From Paucibacter sediminis (GTDB lineage Bacteria; Pseudomonadota; Gammaproteobacteria; Burkholderiales; Burkholderiaceae_C), in contig NZ_CP116346.1 of assembly GCF_030254645.1 (NCBI RefSeq), positions 3,451,001-3,515,000 of the forward strand: DNA of 64,000 nt, written 5' to 3'. The translations under genes and the position numbers were made by a program. The notes beneath the pieces are model-generated. The model searched no databases and had not been told where the DNA came from. It worked only from the letters and a program-made list of their open reading frames with translations. The first letter of the stretch is position 1, and every line of letters begins with the position of its first letter. This document shows positions 7,858 through 16,852 of this stretch, piece by piece.

Positions 7858-9912
7858 ATGAGCGCCACCCCTCCCATCCTGCAAAGCCTGATTGCCAACC
7901 GCTGGATCGGCCAGACCGCCGCGCGTGCCCTGCACAGCGCCGTGAACGGCCGGCCGGTGGCGCTCACCCATGCCGACGCGATCGACTTCGGCGAGAGCCT
8001 GGCCTATGCCCGGGGTCAGGCCTTGCCCGCGCTGCTGAAGCTGGACTACCAGCAGCGCGCGGCCCTGCTGAAGGCGCTGGCCACCCATCTGATGGAGCGC
8101 AAGGAGACGCTCTACGCGATCTCGGCCCACACCGGCGGCACGCGCTCGGACAACTGGATCGATATCGAGGGCGGCATCGGCACCTTGTTCGCCTACGCCA
8201 GCATGGGCCGGCGCGAGCTGCCCTCCAGCAATGTGGTGCATGAGGGCCCGGCCATCCAGCTCGGCAAGGAGGGCCAGTTCATCGGCTCGCACATCCTCGT
8301 GCCCAAGCGCGGCGTGGCGGTGCACATCAACGCCTTCAACTTCCCGATGTGGGGCATGCTGGAGAAATTCGCGCCCAGCTTCCTGGCGGGCATGCCCTGC
8401 ATCGTCAAGCCGGCCACCGCCACCTCCTATGTGGCCGAGGCCTGCGTGCGCCTGATCCATGCATCGGGCCTGCTGCCGGCCGGCGCGCTGCAGCTGATCG
8501 TGGGTGGCTCGGGCGATCTGCTCGACCGCCTGGAGGAGACCGATGTGGTCACCTTCACCGGCTCGGCCGACACCGCCGCGATGCTGCGCGTGAACGCTAA
8601 CCTGGTGCGTCGCTCGGTGCCCTTCAACGGCGAGGCCGACAGCCTGAACTGCGCCATCCTGGGCCCCGACGTGACGCCGGACGATCCCGAGTTCGAGCTC
8701 TTCATCAAGGAAGTGGCGCGCGAGATGAGCGCCAAGACCGGCCAGAAATGCACCGCCATCCGCCGCGCCATCGTGCCGGCCAAGCACATCGACGCGGTGG
8801 CCGCGGCGCTGCGCGATCGCTTGAAGAAGCTCAAGGTCGGCGACCCGGCGGTGGACGGCGTGCGCATCGGTGCGCTGGCCTCCAAGGCCCAGCAGAGCGA
8901 TGTGGCCGAGCGCCTGGCGCTGCTGGCCGCCGGCAACGAGATCGTGCTGGGCGAGCGCGACGGCTTTGCACCGGTGGGCGAGGGCGTGGCCGAGGGCGCC
9001 TTCTTCGCGCCCACCCTGCTGCTGTGCCGCGACGGCTTTGCCAACGAGACGGTGCACAAGGTCGAGGCCTTCGGCCCGGTCTCCACCCTGATGCCCTATA
9101 CCGAGCTGGACGAGGCGCTGCAGCTGGCCGCCAAGGGCCGCGGCAGCCTGGTGGGCTCGGTGGTCACCAAGACGCCGGCGATCGCCGCCCAGGCGGTCTA
9201 TCACGCCGCCGCCTTCCACGGCCGCCTGCTGGTGCTGGACCGCGAAGCCGCCAAGGAGTCGACCGGTCACGGCTCGCCGCTGCCGCAGCTCAAGCATGGC
9301 GGCCCGGGCCGCGCCGGCGGGGGCGAGGAGCTGGGCGGCATCCGTGCCGTCAAGCATTACCTGCAGCGCTGTGCGGTGCAGGGCTCGCCCACCATGATCA
9401 CGGCCATCACCGGCGAATACCAGCGTGGCGCCAAGGTGCAGGAAGACGCCGTCCACCCCTTCCGCAAGTACTTCGAAGAGATCCAGATCGGCGATTCGCT
9501 GCTGACGCATCGCCGTACCGTGAGCGAGGCCGACATCGTCAACTTCGGCGGCATCTCGGGCGACTTCTTCTACATGCACTTCGACGAGATCGCGGCCAAG
9601 GACACGCAGTTCGGCCAGCGCATCGCGCATGGCTACTTCGTGCTCAGCGCCGCGGCCGGCCTGTTCGTCTCGCCCGCGCCCGGCCCGGTGCTGGCCAACT
9701 ACGGCCTGGACACCCTGCGTTTCGTCAATCCGGTGGCGATCGGCGACACCATCCAGGCGCGCCTGACCTGCAAGCGCCGCATCGACCGCGGCAACCGCCC
9801 CGACCAGCCGCCGCAGGGCGTGGTGGCCTGGGACGTGCAGGTGCTGAACCAGCGCGGCGAGCTGGTGGCGAGCTACGACATCCTGACCCTGGTGGCGAAG
9901 AAAGCGGCCTGA
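7858..9912 (+). CDS. paaZ: Bifunctional oxepin-CoA hydrolase / semialdehyde dehydrogenase PaaZ
   Basis: This 684-aa fusion has the usual PaaZ length. The N-terminal aldehyde dehydrogenase domain shows catalytic Cys298 (KTGQKCTA) and general-base Glu259 (NGEADS). The C-terminal MaoC-like hydratase domain (about residues 535-680) shows [13 protein letters not shown], with His574 and Asp576, and [13 protein letters not shown]. The protein opens the oxepin-CoA ring and oxidises the resulting semialdehyde to 3-oxo-5,6-dehydrosuberyl-CoA. It is separated from paaABCDE by the TetR and binding-protein genes but lies on the same strand. A GC-rich hairpin-like stretch (about 9911-9957) follows the stop. 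Confidence 0.97.
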   Translation: MSATPPILQSLIANRWIGQTAARALHSAVNGRPVALTHADAIDFGESLAYARGQALPALLKLDYQQRAALLKALATHLMERKETLYAISAHTGGTRSDNWIDIEGGIGTLFAYASMGRRELPSSNVVHEGPAIQLGKEGQFIGSHILVPKRGVAVHINAFNFPMWGMLEKFAPSFLAGMPCIVKPATATSYVAEACVRLIHASGLLPAGALQLIVGGSGDLLDRLEETDVVTFTGSADTAAMLRVNANLVRRSVPFNGEADSLNCAILGPDVTPDDPEFELFIKEVAREMSAKTGQKCTAIRRAIVPAKHIDAVAAALRDRLKKLKVGDPAVDGVRIGALASKAQQSDVAERLALLAAGNEIVLGERDGFAPVGEGVAEGAFFAPTLLLCRDGFANETVHKVEAFGPVSTLMPYTELDEALQLAAKGRGSLVGSVVTKTPAIAAQAVYHAAAFHGRLLVLDREAAKESTGHGSPLPQLKHGGPGRAGGGEELGGIRAVKHYLQRCAVQGSPTMITAITGEYQRGAKVQEDAVHPFRKYFEEIQIGDSLLTHRRTVSEADIVNFGGISGDFFYMHFDEIAAKDTQFGQRIAHGYFVLSAAAGLFVSPAPGPVLANYGLDTLRFVNPVAIGDTIQARLTCKRRIDRGNRPDQPPQGVVAWDVQVLNQRGELVASYDILTLVAKKAA

Positions 9913-9982
9913 GCACCGCCGCGGCACCGCGCAGTTGCGGCGCGGCGGCGCTGTGCTAGGCTGTCTCCCATAGGCAGCCAGC

Positions 9983-10690
9983 ATGCTCAATCGCAGATCA
10001 GCCCTCGCCGCAATGACGCTCGGTTTGCCCCTGGGGCCGGCCTGGGGTCAGGTCTTGATGCAGGTCTCCACGCTGCTGGATCCCGACCCGGCCACCACCG
10101 TCGCCGAGCGCATCCTGCGCGAGGCCTACCGGCGCATCGGCCGCGAGCTGGAGGTGAAGGCGATGCCCGGCGAGCGCTCGCTGCTGAGCGCCAACAGCGG
10201 CGATACCGATGGCGAGCTCTACCGCCGCGCCGGCATCGACAAGGCCTACCCCAATCTGCTGATGGTGCCGGTGGCCCTGCAGCAGTACGAGATCGTGGTG
10301 TTCAGCAAGGCGCGCCAGTTCAATGTGCGCGGCTGGGAGAGCCTGCGGCCCTACAAGCTGGGTTTCGTGAAGGGCATCAAGGTCATCGAAGAGAACACCG
10401 TGGGCATGCAGATCGAGACGGTGGCCACCCTGCAGCAGGCGTTTACCAAGCTGGAGCTGGGGCGCACCGAGCTCGTGCTGGCCAACCGCATATCCGGTCT
10501 GGCCAGCCTGCGCCAGCATCAGTTCAACGGCGTGCGCGTGCTGCAGCCCGCCTTGGCGGCCTTTCCGGTGTTCCACTACCTGAACAGGAAGCACGAGCAC
10601 CTGTTGCCGCGACTCACGGCGGCGATGCGTGAGCTGGAACAAGAGCGCTTCATCCAGAAGGTGCAGGATGACGTGCTGTCCGGTTACTGA
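9983..10690 (+). CDS. Orphan family-3 solute-binding protein
   Basis: This 235-aa exported protein has a signal peptide ([22 protein letters not shown]) and a fold resembling family-3 extracellular solute-binding proteins. It is one of four such genes between 9983 and 21383, none with a permease or ATPase beside it. The ATG at 9983 is preceded by GCTAGGCT 26-33 bp upstream, a possible -10 box. The dispersed 16-bp word at 10044-10059 overlaps the signal-peptide end and forces GGT and TTG codons. The ligand is unknown; a sensing or signalling role is as likely as transport. Confidence 0.75.
   Translation: MLNRRSALAAMTLGLPLGPAWGQVLMQVSTLLDPDPATTVAERILREAYRRIGRELEVKAMPGERSLLSANSGDTDGELYRRAGIDKAYPNLLMVPVALQQYEIVVFSKARQFNVRGWESLRPYKLGFVKGIKVIEENTVGMQIETVATLQQAFTKLELGRTELVLANRISGLASLRQHQFNGVRVLQPALAAFPVFHYLNRKHEHLLPRLTAAMRELEQERFIQKVQDDVLSGY
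10044..10059 (+). repeat. Dispersed 16-bp word, copy in a solute-binding protein gene
   Basis: GGGGTCAGGTCTTGAT, core intact. It forces GGT and TTG codons at the end of the signal peptide. Confidence 0.6.
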
Positions 10691-10755
10691 GAGCAGCGCT
10701 GCATAGAATCAGGCCCTCTTGTTGTCGCGGCCCGGCTGGCCAGGAAGCCCTTCTC

Positions 10756-12366
10756 ATGCATGCTGCTGATACGAATGCGTCCCCGGTGGTGATCGTCGGG
10801 GCCGGGCTGGCCGGTCTGACGGTGGCCCTGCATCTGGCCGACCGGGTGCCCGTGGTGGTGCTGGCCAAACGCGAGCTGACCGAGGCCGCCACCGCCTGGG
10901 CGCAGGGCGGCATCGTCGGCGTGCTGGGGCGCGACGACAGCATCGAGAGCCATGTGCGCGACACCCGGGACGCCGGCGCCGGCCTGGTGGACGAGGGCAC
11001 GGCGCGCTTCATCGCCGAGCGCAGCGCGCAGGCGGTGGAGTGGCTGGTGCAGCAGGGCGTGCCCTTCACCCCCGACGACGACGGCCCGCTGGGCCTGCAC
11101 CTGACGCGCGAGGGCGGCCATGCGGTGCGCCGCATCGCCCACGCCGCCGACGCCACCGGCAAGGCCATCCACGACCAGTTGCTGGCCGCCGCCAAGGCCC
11201 ATCCCAACATCAGCCTGCGCGAACGCTGGATGGCGCTGGACCTGATCACCTCGCGCCACGTGCAGCGCGAGGAGGAACCTCGCTGCTACGGCATCTATGC
11301 GCTGGACATCGACACCAAGCGCGTCGAGACGCTGGCGGCGCGCGCCGTGGTGCTGGCCACCGGCGGCGCCGGCAAGGTCTACCGCTACACCACCAACCCC
11401 GACACCTCCACCGGCGACGGCATCGCGATGGCCTGGCGCGCCGGCTGCCGGGTGGCGAACATGGAGTTCATCCAGTTCCACCCGACCTGCCTCTACCACC
11501 CGCAGGAGCGCAGCTTCCTGATCACCGAGGCGCTGCGCGGCGAGGGCGGGCATCTCAAATTGCCGGATGGCACCCGCTTCATGGCCGCGCATGACGAGCG
11601 CCTGGAACTGGCGCCGCGCGACATCGTCGCCCGCGCCATCGACTTCGAGATGAAGAAGCATGGCCTGGACCATGTGTGGCTGGACGCCACCCACCTGGGC
11701 GAGGCCTTCCTGAAGGAGCATTTCCCCACCATCCATGCGCGCTGCCTGGCGCTGGGCATCGACATCGCGCGCGAGCCTATTCCCGTGGTGCCGGCGGTGC
11801 ACTTCACCTGCGGCGGCGTGGTCACCGACCTGCTGGGCCGCAGCGATCTGCCGGGCGTCTACGCGGTGGGAGAGACCGCCTATACCGGCCTGCACGGCGC
11901 CAACCGCCTGGCCAGCAATTCGCTGCTGGAATGCGTGGTGCTGGGCCAGACCTGCGCCGAGGACATCCTCGGCCAGGCAAGACTTGACCCCGCGCCGCTG
12001 CCGGCCTGGGACGAAAGCCAGGTGGAGGACGCCGACGAGCAGGTGGTGATCGCCCACAACTGGGACGAACTGCGCCTCTTGATGTGGAACTACGTGGGCA
12101 TCGTGCGCACCACCAAGCGTCTGGAGCGCGCGCTGCACCGCATTGCCCTGCTGCGCAGCGAGATCGACGACTATTACGCCAACTTCCGCGTCAACCGCGA
12201 TCTGCTGGAGCTGCGCAATCTGGTGGATTGCGCCGAGCTGATCGTGCGCTCGGCGCTGCTCAGGCACGAGAGCCGCGGCCTGCATTTCAGCCGCGACTAC
12301 CCGCGCACGCTGCCGGTCAGCTTCCCGACCGTGCTGATCGCCGAGCGCGGGCTGCGCAAGCTCTGA
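10756..12366 (+). CDS. nadB: L-aspartate oxidase NadB
   Basis: This 536-aa flavoenzyme oxidises L-aspartate to iminoaspartate, the first step of de novo NAD synthesis; NadA (13545-14645, opposite strand) condenses the product. The FAD-binding [16 protein letters not shown] lies near residue 16. [29 protein letters not shown] and the conserved [13 protein letters not shown], near residues 380-392, are all present. A TAGAAT box at 10704-10709 could be its -10 element. A copy of the dispersed 16-bp word on the minus strand (11976-11991) introduces an AGA and a CTT codon, both rare here. Confidence 0.97.
   Translation: MHAADTNASPVVIVGAGLAGLTVALHLADRVPVVVLAKRELTEAATAWAQGGIVGVLGRDDSIESHVRDTRDAGAGLVDEGTARFIAERSAQAVEWLVQQGVPFTPDDDGPLGLHLTREGGHAVRRIAHAADATGKAIHDQLLAAAKAHPNISLRERWMALDLITSRHVQREEEPRCYGIYALDIDTKRVETLAARAVVLATGGAGKVYRYTTNPDTSTGDGIAMAWRAGCRVANMEFIQFHPTCLYHPQERSFLITEALRGEGGHLKLPDGTRFMAAHDERLELAPRDIVARAIDFEMKKHGLDHVWLDATHLGEAFLKEHFPTIHARCLALGIDIAREPIPVVPAVHFTCGGVVTDLLGRSDLPGVYAVGETAYTGLHGANRLASNSLLECVVLGQTCAEDILGQARLDPAPLPAWDESQVEDADEQVVIAHNWDELRLLMWNYVGIVRTTKRLERALHRIALLRSEIDDYYANFRVNRDLLELRNLVDCAELIVRSALLRHESRGLHFSRDYPRTLPVSFPTVLIAERGLRKL
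11976..11991 (-). repeat. Dispersed 16-bp word, copy in nadB
   Basis: The minus strand reads GGGGTCAAGTCTTGCC, one change (A for G). The coding strand shows AGA and CTT, both rare in nadB. Confidence 0.6.
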
Positions 12367-12375
12367 GCCGGGGCA

Positions 12376-13119
12376 TCAGGGCGCGGCGCTGTGCCGCAGC
12401 AGGATGGCCTGGAGGCTGCCGTCCTTCTGCATCGCGGCCAGCGCGGCTTCGATGCGCGGCAGCAGCGGCAGCAGGGCCGAGCGCTTGCCCAGCAGCAGGT
12501 AGATCGGGGCACTGCCGAAACCCAGCGCATGCTCGCGGAACTGCACGTCCGGCTGCAGGCGCTGCGTCGCATCCAGGAACACCAGCCGGTCCTCGATCAC
12601 CATGTCGATGCGCGCCAGCATCAGCATGCGCACCAGGCCCTCGGTGCTGCTGGCGGGGCTGTAGTCGCCGCAGCCCAGGTGGGTCTTGACCCAGCTGTTG
12701 CCGCGCACCGCGGCGATCCGGTAGGCGCACAGCCGGGTGGGGGTGAGCGAAACCCCCGCGGGCGGAGGCTCCGCATCCTGGCGCATGAAGGCGCTGACCT
12801 GCGAGGCCAGCAGCGGCTCGCCCACCCGGCGCGCGTATTCCAGCCGTTCCGGCGTGCTGCTGGCGAAGAAGGCGTCGGCCTTGCCGGCGGCCACCTCGGC
12901 CTGGGCGCGCGCCCAGGGCTGGATCTGATGCTGGGTCTTGAGGCCCAGGCGGCGCGCGAACAGCTCCTCGGCAATCTCCACTTCGATGCCGGCCGCCCGG
13001 CCGGCCTCCGGCCAGCTGTAGGGGCGGTAGTCGGCGTAGACGATGCGCGCCTGCTGTGCCTGCGCCGCGGCGCAGATGAGCGCCGCCACCAGCCATGACG
13101 CGGTGCGCAGCGCTGGCAC
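12376..13119 (-). CDS. Orphan family-3 solute-binding protein
   Basis: This 247-aa protein starts at GTG 13119. That start gives a compact signal peptide (VPALRTASWLVAALICAAAQ followed by AQQ) and removes the overlap with the upstream ComFB gene; an ATG at 13182 is the alternative. The mature part begins ARIVYADYRPYSWPEAG, typical of SBP_bac_3 proteins, with WARAQAEVAAGKADAFFASS and LGLKTQHQIQPWARAQ. It is convergent with nadB, only 9 bp from its stop. No transport partners are nearby, and the ligand is unknown. Confidence 0.75.
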   Translation of the reverse strand: MPALRTASWLVAALICAAAQAQQARIVYADYRPYSWPEAGRAAGIEVEIAEELFARRLGLKTQHQIQPWARAQAEVAAGKADAFFASSTPERLEYARRVGEPLLASQVSAFMRQDAEPPPAGVSLTPTRLCAYRIAAVRGNSWVKTHLGCGDYSPASSTEGLVRMLMLARIDMVIEDRLVFLDATQRLQPDVQFREHALGFGSAPIYLLLGKRSALLPLLPRIEAALAAMQKDGSLQAILLRHSAAP

Positions 13120-13129
13120 GCCGCGCGGG

Positions 13130-13426
13130 CTAGCGCTTCTTGGCGCGTAGCGCGGTGCGGGCCTGCACGAAGTTGAAGGCATAGCTCACCGCTTCGGCGA
13201 TGGCGGCATCGGTCTCGAGGCGCTCGGGCTCGGTGAGGTAGAAGGAGAAATCCACCGCGTGGCGGATGTAGCGCGGCGGCAGGCGGTTCAGCGCCACGCA
13301 GGCCACGTCGCAGAGCAGATCGTCGTCGGCCTCGATGGCCGGGAAGCGGGGTGCCTCTTGCATCACGGCGGCGAAGACCTCGCGTTCGTGGTGGTTGTAG
13401 AGCGAGGTGAAGTCGACCGTCTGCAT
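13130..13426 (-). CDS. ComFB-family protein
   Basis: This 98-aa protein matches the late-competence ComFB family in length and layout: an N-terminal helix (YNHHEREVFAAVMQEAPRFP), a Cys-containing middle (DLLCDVACVALNRLPPRYIRH) and a C-terminal helical part. In other bacteria ComFB-like domains have been linked to competence and to cyclic-nucleotide sensing; the function here is unproven. It lies between the solute-binding protein gene and nadA on the same strand, with a terminator separating it from nadA. Confidence 0.8.
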   Translation of the reverse strand: MQTVDFTSLYNHHEREVFAAVMQEAPRFPAIEADDDLLCDVACVALNRLPPRYIRHAVDFSFYLTEPERLETDAAIAEAVSYAFNFVQARTALRAKKR

Positions 13427-13486
13427 GGTGTTGTCCCCAGGGTTGTGGGCAGGAACGATAGAACGTTTATAGCCGCCCTAGCGGAC

Positions 13487-13525
13487 AAAAAGAAAGCCCC
13501 CGACGGGCTTATTCGCTGGGGGCTT
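13487..13525 (-). terminator. Rho-independent terminator of nadA
   Basis: Read on the minus strand, an 8-bp stem (AAGCCCCC paired with GGGGGCTT, 13494-13501 with 13518-13525) is followed directly by TTTCTTTTT. It lies 20 bp after the nadA stop and gives a textbook terminator in that direction only. Confidence 0.88.
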
Positions 13526-13544
13526 GTCCTAGGGCGAGCGAACG

Positions 13545-14645
13545 CTAGGCGGCGCCGATGCCCGGCACCAGGCCGGCCGCCTGCGCGCGGCGCGCGGCGG
13601 TGAAGTCCAGCATGCGGGTGATGCAGGTCAGCGCCTTCACGCGCGTGGCCTCGTCCACCAGGATCTCGCCCGCGCCATGCGCCAGGCAATCCACCAGGCC
13701 TTGCAGGCCGTTCATGGCCATCCAGGGGCAATGCGCGCAGCTCTTGCAGGTGGCGCTGTTGCCGGCGGTGGGGGCCTCGATGAGGGTCTTGCCCGGTGCC
13801 AGCTGGCGCATGCGGTGCAGGATGCCGTTGTCAGTGGCGACGATGTACTCCTGCGCCTTGCCTTCCACCACCGCCTTGATCAGCGCCGAGGTCGAGCCCA
13901 CCACGTCGGCCTGGGCCACCACGCTTTGCGGCGACTCAGGGTGCACCAGGATCAGCGCGCCGGGGTGCTTCTCGCGTAGCAGCTCCAGCTCCAGGCCCTT
14001 GAACTCGTCGTGCACGATGCAGGCGCCGTTCCACATCAGCATGTCGGCGCCGGTCTGCTCCTGGATGTAGCGGCCGAGGTGCCGGTCCGGTGCCCACAGA
14101 ATCTTTTCGCCACGCGCCTTCAGCTCGCTGACGATGTCCAGCGCGCAGGAGCTGGTGACCATCCAGTCGGCGCGCGCCTTCACCGCCGCGCTGGTGTTGG
14201 CATAGACCACCACGGTGCGGTCGGGGTGGGCGTCGCAGAAGGCCGCAAAGTCGTCGGCCGGGCAGCCCAGGTCGAGCGAGCAGGTGGCGTCCAGGTCGGG
14301 CATCAGCACGCGCTTTTCGGGGCTGAGGATCTTGGCGCTCTCGCCCATGAAGCGCACGCCCGCCACCACCAGGGTGCTGGCCTGATGGTCGCGGCCGAAG
14401 CGCGCCATTTCCAGCGAATCAGACACGCAGCCGCCGGTGGCCAGGGCCAGGTCCTGCAAGTCGCCGTCCACATAGAAATGCGCCACCAGCACGGCGTTGT
14501 GGGCGCGCAGCAGTTCGGCGGCGCGCTGCTTCAGGGCCTCGCGCTGCGGCTTGTTGAGCGGGGCGGGCACCTTGGCCCAGGCATGGGCCGTGCAGCTCTG
14601 GCCTTCGGCATCCTGGCGGGTGTAGTCGTAGAGAACCTGATCCAT
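13545..14645 (-). CDS. nadA: Quinolinate synthase NadA
   Basis: This 366-aa 4Fe-4S enzyme condenses iminoaspartate with dihydroxyacetone phosphate to quinolinate. Cluster and active-site segments seen are [34 protein letters not shown], and [15 protein letters not shown] near the C-terminus. The ATG at 14645 is chosen because it gives the family length. The open frame continues upstream through low-complexity sequence and the inverted-repeat element, which is not NadA-like. Its 5' leader contains that element (14722-14991), so expression may be influenced by it. Confidence 0.95.
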   Translation of the reverse strand: MDQVLYDYTRQDAEGQSCTAHAWAKVPAPLNKPQREALKQRAAELLRAHNAVLVAHFYVDGDLQDLALATGGCVSDSLEMARFGRDHQASTLVVAGVRFMGESAKILSPEKRVLMPDLDATCSLDLGCPADDFAAFCDAHPDRTVVVYANTSAAVKARADWMVTSSCALDIVSELKARGEKILWAPDRHLGRYIQEQTGADMLMWNGACIVHDEFKGLELELLREKHPGALILVHPESPQSVVAQADVVGSTSALIKAVVEGKAQEYIVATDNGILHRMRQLAPGKTLIEAPTAGNSATCKSCAHCPWMAMNGLQGLVDCLAHGAGEILVDEATRVKALTCITRMLDFTAARRAQAAGLVPGIGAA

Positions 14646-14721
14646 CTTCTTTGCGCTTGCGCTTGCACTCTGAGCCCTGCGGGGCCGGGTCGCCATGGTA
14701 GCCCAGCAGGGCAAACCCTGG

Positions 14722-14991
14722 CAGAGGCTGTGAAGTAATGGATTGCGCCCGCGCCGGGGGATCCCAGGGTGCGGGAGTAGGCGCAGGCCGCCGCCCGGGC
14801 TCGCGCCCGGGCCAGGGCTGCAACGCCCGCCTGCGCCCTGGGACCCCCCGGCCCGCAGGGTGAGGCCCCCAAAGGCGCCCACTCGTTGTTGCCAACGCTT
14901 GTCGGGCGTACAGCACGACTGCGCGTCGGCGCCTAGATTGGACCCCTTTGGGGGCCTCACGCGGGCACAAGCCATTGCTTCACAGCCTCTG
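14722..14991. repeat. 270-bp nested inverted-repeat element (MITE-like)
   Basis: The ends form a 20-bp terminal inverted repeat with one mismatch: CAGAGGCTGTGAAGTAATGG at 14722-14741 against 14972-14991. Inside are an imperfect 18-bp pair (14756-14773 with 14832-14849), an 8-bp hairpin GCCCGGGC/GCCCGGGC (14793-14812), and a perfect 16-bp pair GTGAGGCCCCCAAAGG (14860-14875) with 14945-14960. No convincing gene lies inside and no clear target-site duplication was found. It fills the gap between divergent nadA and a solute-binding protein gene. It could be a non-autonomous transposon or a structured regulatory leader. Confidence 0.7.
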
Positions 14992-15008
14992 AGGCTAGAC
15001 TGTCGCCC

Positions 15009-15815
15009 ATGCGAAGTGAGGGGGAGCCCATACCGTCGAAGCCAGGCATGCGCCCAAGCCGCTCATGGCCCTTGCGCCTGTGCGCCTGCCTGCTGTTGCT
15101 CTGCCTGGGCGCGGCAGCCCAGGCGGCCGAGCAGATCCGCTTCGCGCTGGGTCAGGCCTGGGCGCCGCCGTTCTCGCTGGTGCAGGACGGCGAGCTGCGC
15201 GGCGGCCTGCTCTACGAGCTGATGGAGCAGATTGCGCGCGAGGCCAAGGCCGAGGCGGTCTACATCCCCTTGCCGCCGCGCCGCGTCGACGCAGCGCTGG
15301 CCGAGGGCAAGATCGACATGCATTGCTTCGTCAGCCCGCGCTGGTTCGCCAAGGTGCCGCCGGCGGCGCGCTGGAGCCTGCCGCTGCTGGCGCTGGACGA
15401 TGTGCTGCTGGCCGGCCCGACCTTTGCCGGCCCGCTCAAGAACGGCCAGGTCGACCTGGAGGCCGCGCGACAGCTCAGCCTGGGCGTGGTGGTGGACTAT
15501 CACTACCCCAGCCTGGCGCCCTGGCTGGCCAAGGGCCATCTGCAGGCCGACGAGGCGCCCACGCAGGAAAGCGTGCTGGAAAAGCTGCTGCGCGGCCGTA
15601 CCGCGCTGGCGGTGGCGAATCGCTACACGGCGGTGGCCTTCAACAAAAGCCTGCCGGCCGACAAGCAGCTGCGCGTGCTGCAGACGGTGGACTCGGTGAG
15701 CACACATTGCCTGCTGGCCGAGCGCACCCAGCTGAGTGCCGAGCGCCTGTTGGGCGCGGTCAACCGGGTGGCCAAGAGCGCGGCCTGGCGCGACACCCAG
15801 GCGCGCTATCGCTGA
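15009..15815 (+). CDS. Orphan family-3 solute-binding protein
   Basis: This exported protein of 268 aa from ATG 15009, or 255 aa from ATG 15048, has the signal segment [17 protein letters not shown]. The later ATG gives the tidier signal peptide. The earlier one sits 8 bp after TAGACT, a possible -10 box, and could be a leaderless start. The mature part ([20 protein letters not shown], then [20 protein letters not shown]) is SBP_bac_3-like. It is the third of four similar orphan binding proteins in this region and has no transport partners. Confidence 0.75.
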   Translation: MRSEGEPIPSKPGMRPSRSWPLRLCACLLLLCLGAAAQAAEQIRFALGQAWAPPFSLVQDGELRGGLLYELMEQIAREAKAEAVYIPLPPRRVDAALAEGKIDMHCFVSPRWFAKVPPAARWSLPLLALDDVLLAGPTFAGPLKNGQVDLEAARQLSLGVVVDYHYPSLAPWLAKGHLQADEAPTQESVLEKLLRGRTALAVANRYTAVAFNKSLPADKQLRVLQTVDSVSTHCLLAERTQLSAERLLGAVNRVAKSAAWRDTQARYR

Positions 15816-15838
15816 GCGCCGCGGCTCAGCCGCCGCCG

Positions 15839-15900
15839 AGCCGCCTCAAGGCGGCTGAAGCCCCCGCGGGGGGCAGTGAAACGAAGTGAGCGTGGGGGCT
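15839..15900. repeat. Structured intergenic repeat/terminator between convergent genes
   Basis: Two adjacent stems are visible: AGCCGCC/GGCGGCT around TCAA (15839-15856), and AGCCCCC paired with GGGGGCT (15859-15865 with 15894-15900) enclosing a GTGAAACGAAGTGAGC loop. The block lies between the stop of the solute-binding protein gene and the end of the AraC gene. It probably ends transcription from both sides; the loop sequence looks like a family of repeats rather than a simple terminator. Confidence 0.5.
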
Positions 15901-15910
15901 CACGATTGAT

Positions 15911-16783
15911 TCAGGCCTCGGCAAAGAAGCGGCTCGGCGGCATGCCGACGGTGCGCTTGACCATGGCGGTGAAGGCGCTGGCGCTGCCATAGCCCAGTTC
16001 GGCCGCGATCAGGCTCATCGGGCGCTTGCGCGCCGCCAGCGCGAGGGCATGGGCCAGCAGCGCCTGCGAGCGCCATTGCGCATAGCTGCTGCCCAGCTGC
16101 TCGCGGAACAGGCGCGAGATGGTGCGCTCGCTGGCCCCCACCTCGGCGGCCCAGTCGGCCAGTGCGGCATGGCGCACCGGGTTGGCCAGCACGGCCTCGC
16201 AGAGCTTGCGCAGGCGCGCGTCCTGCGGCAGGTCCACGCCCAGGCGCAGGCTGCTGGCGCGGCCGAGTTCGTCCAGCACCAGGCTGGCAATGCAGCGCTC
16301 GCGTGCCTGGTCCTGCGGCGTGGTGGCGGGGCCCTCGGGATCCTCCGGGTGTATAGCCAGCTGCAACACCAGCTCGCGCAGCAGCGGCGACACCTCCAGC
16401 ACCCGACAGTCGGCCCAGACACCCTGGGCCCCGCCGGCCTCGCCCGCGCTGCCATGCAGATAGAGCGTGCGCAGGTCGCAGCGTTCCACCGCCGTCACCG
16501 CATGCACCACGCGCGGCGGTATCCACACCGCGCGCGAGGGGGGTACCAGAAAGGTGGCGTGCGCGGTGTTGACGCGCACCACGCCATTGATCGAGAACAC
16601 CAGCTGGCCCCAATCGTGGTGATGGGCCTGGATGTCCATGTGGTGCGCCATCAGCCGGGCCTTGGCGCGCACCGGCCGCTCCATGCTTGGCGCATAGCGC
16701 AGCGGGTCCAGGGGCGGCACGCTGGTGCGCGCGCGCGGCGGGGCGGGGCGGGGCGGGGTTTGGCGGGGCTTGACTGGGCTCAT
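15911..16783 (-). CDS. AraC-family transcriptional regulator
   Basis: This 290-aa protein has an N-terminal cupin-like sensing part (HHHDWGQLVFSINGVVRV near residues 52-70, then FLVPPSRAVWIPP). A C-terminal pair of AraC helix-turn-helices follows, with VGASERTISRLFREQLGSSY and MSLIAAELGYGSASAFTAMV, ending in GMPPSRFF. It is divergent from the MFS gene with a 69-bp gap, which suggests that it controls that transporter and perhaps the genes behind it. The first 40 residues are Pro/Arg-rich, so a later start is possible. Confidence 0.88.
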   Translation of the reverse strand: MSPVKPRQTPPRPAPPRARTSVPPLDPLRYAPSMERPVRAKARLMAHHMDIQAHHHDWGQLVFSINGVVRVNTAHATFLVPPSRAVWIPPRVVHAVTAVERCDLRTLYLHGSAGEAGGAQGVWADCRVLEVSPLLRELVLQLAIHPEDPEGPATTPQDQARERCIASLVLDELGRASSLRLGVDLPQDARLRKLCEAVLANPVRHAALADWAAEVGASERTISRLFREQLGSSYAQWRSQALLAHALALAARKRPMSLIAAELGYGSASAFTAMVKRTVGMPPSRFFAEA

Positions 16784-16852
16784 GGCCGGATTTCAACAGA
16801 AATTGGCGAACTATCGCAACCCGGCCGCGTTCATCCTGCCAATATCGTGGCC

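Noticed and set aside
14646..14975. N-terminal extension of NadA
   Set aside because: The frame stays open through the inverted-repeat element but is Pro/Arg/Gly low-complexity and not found in the NadA family length.
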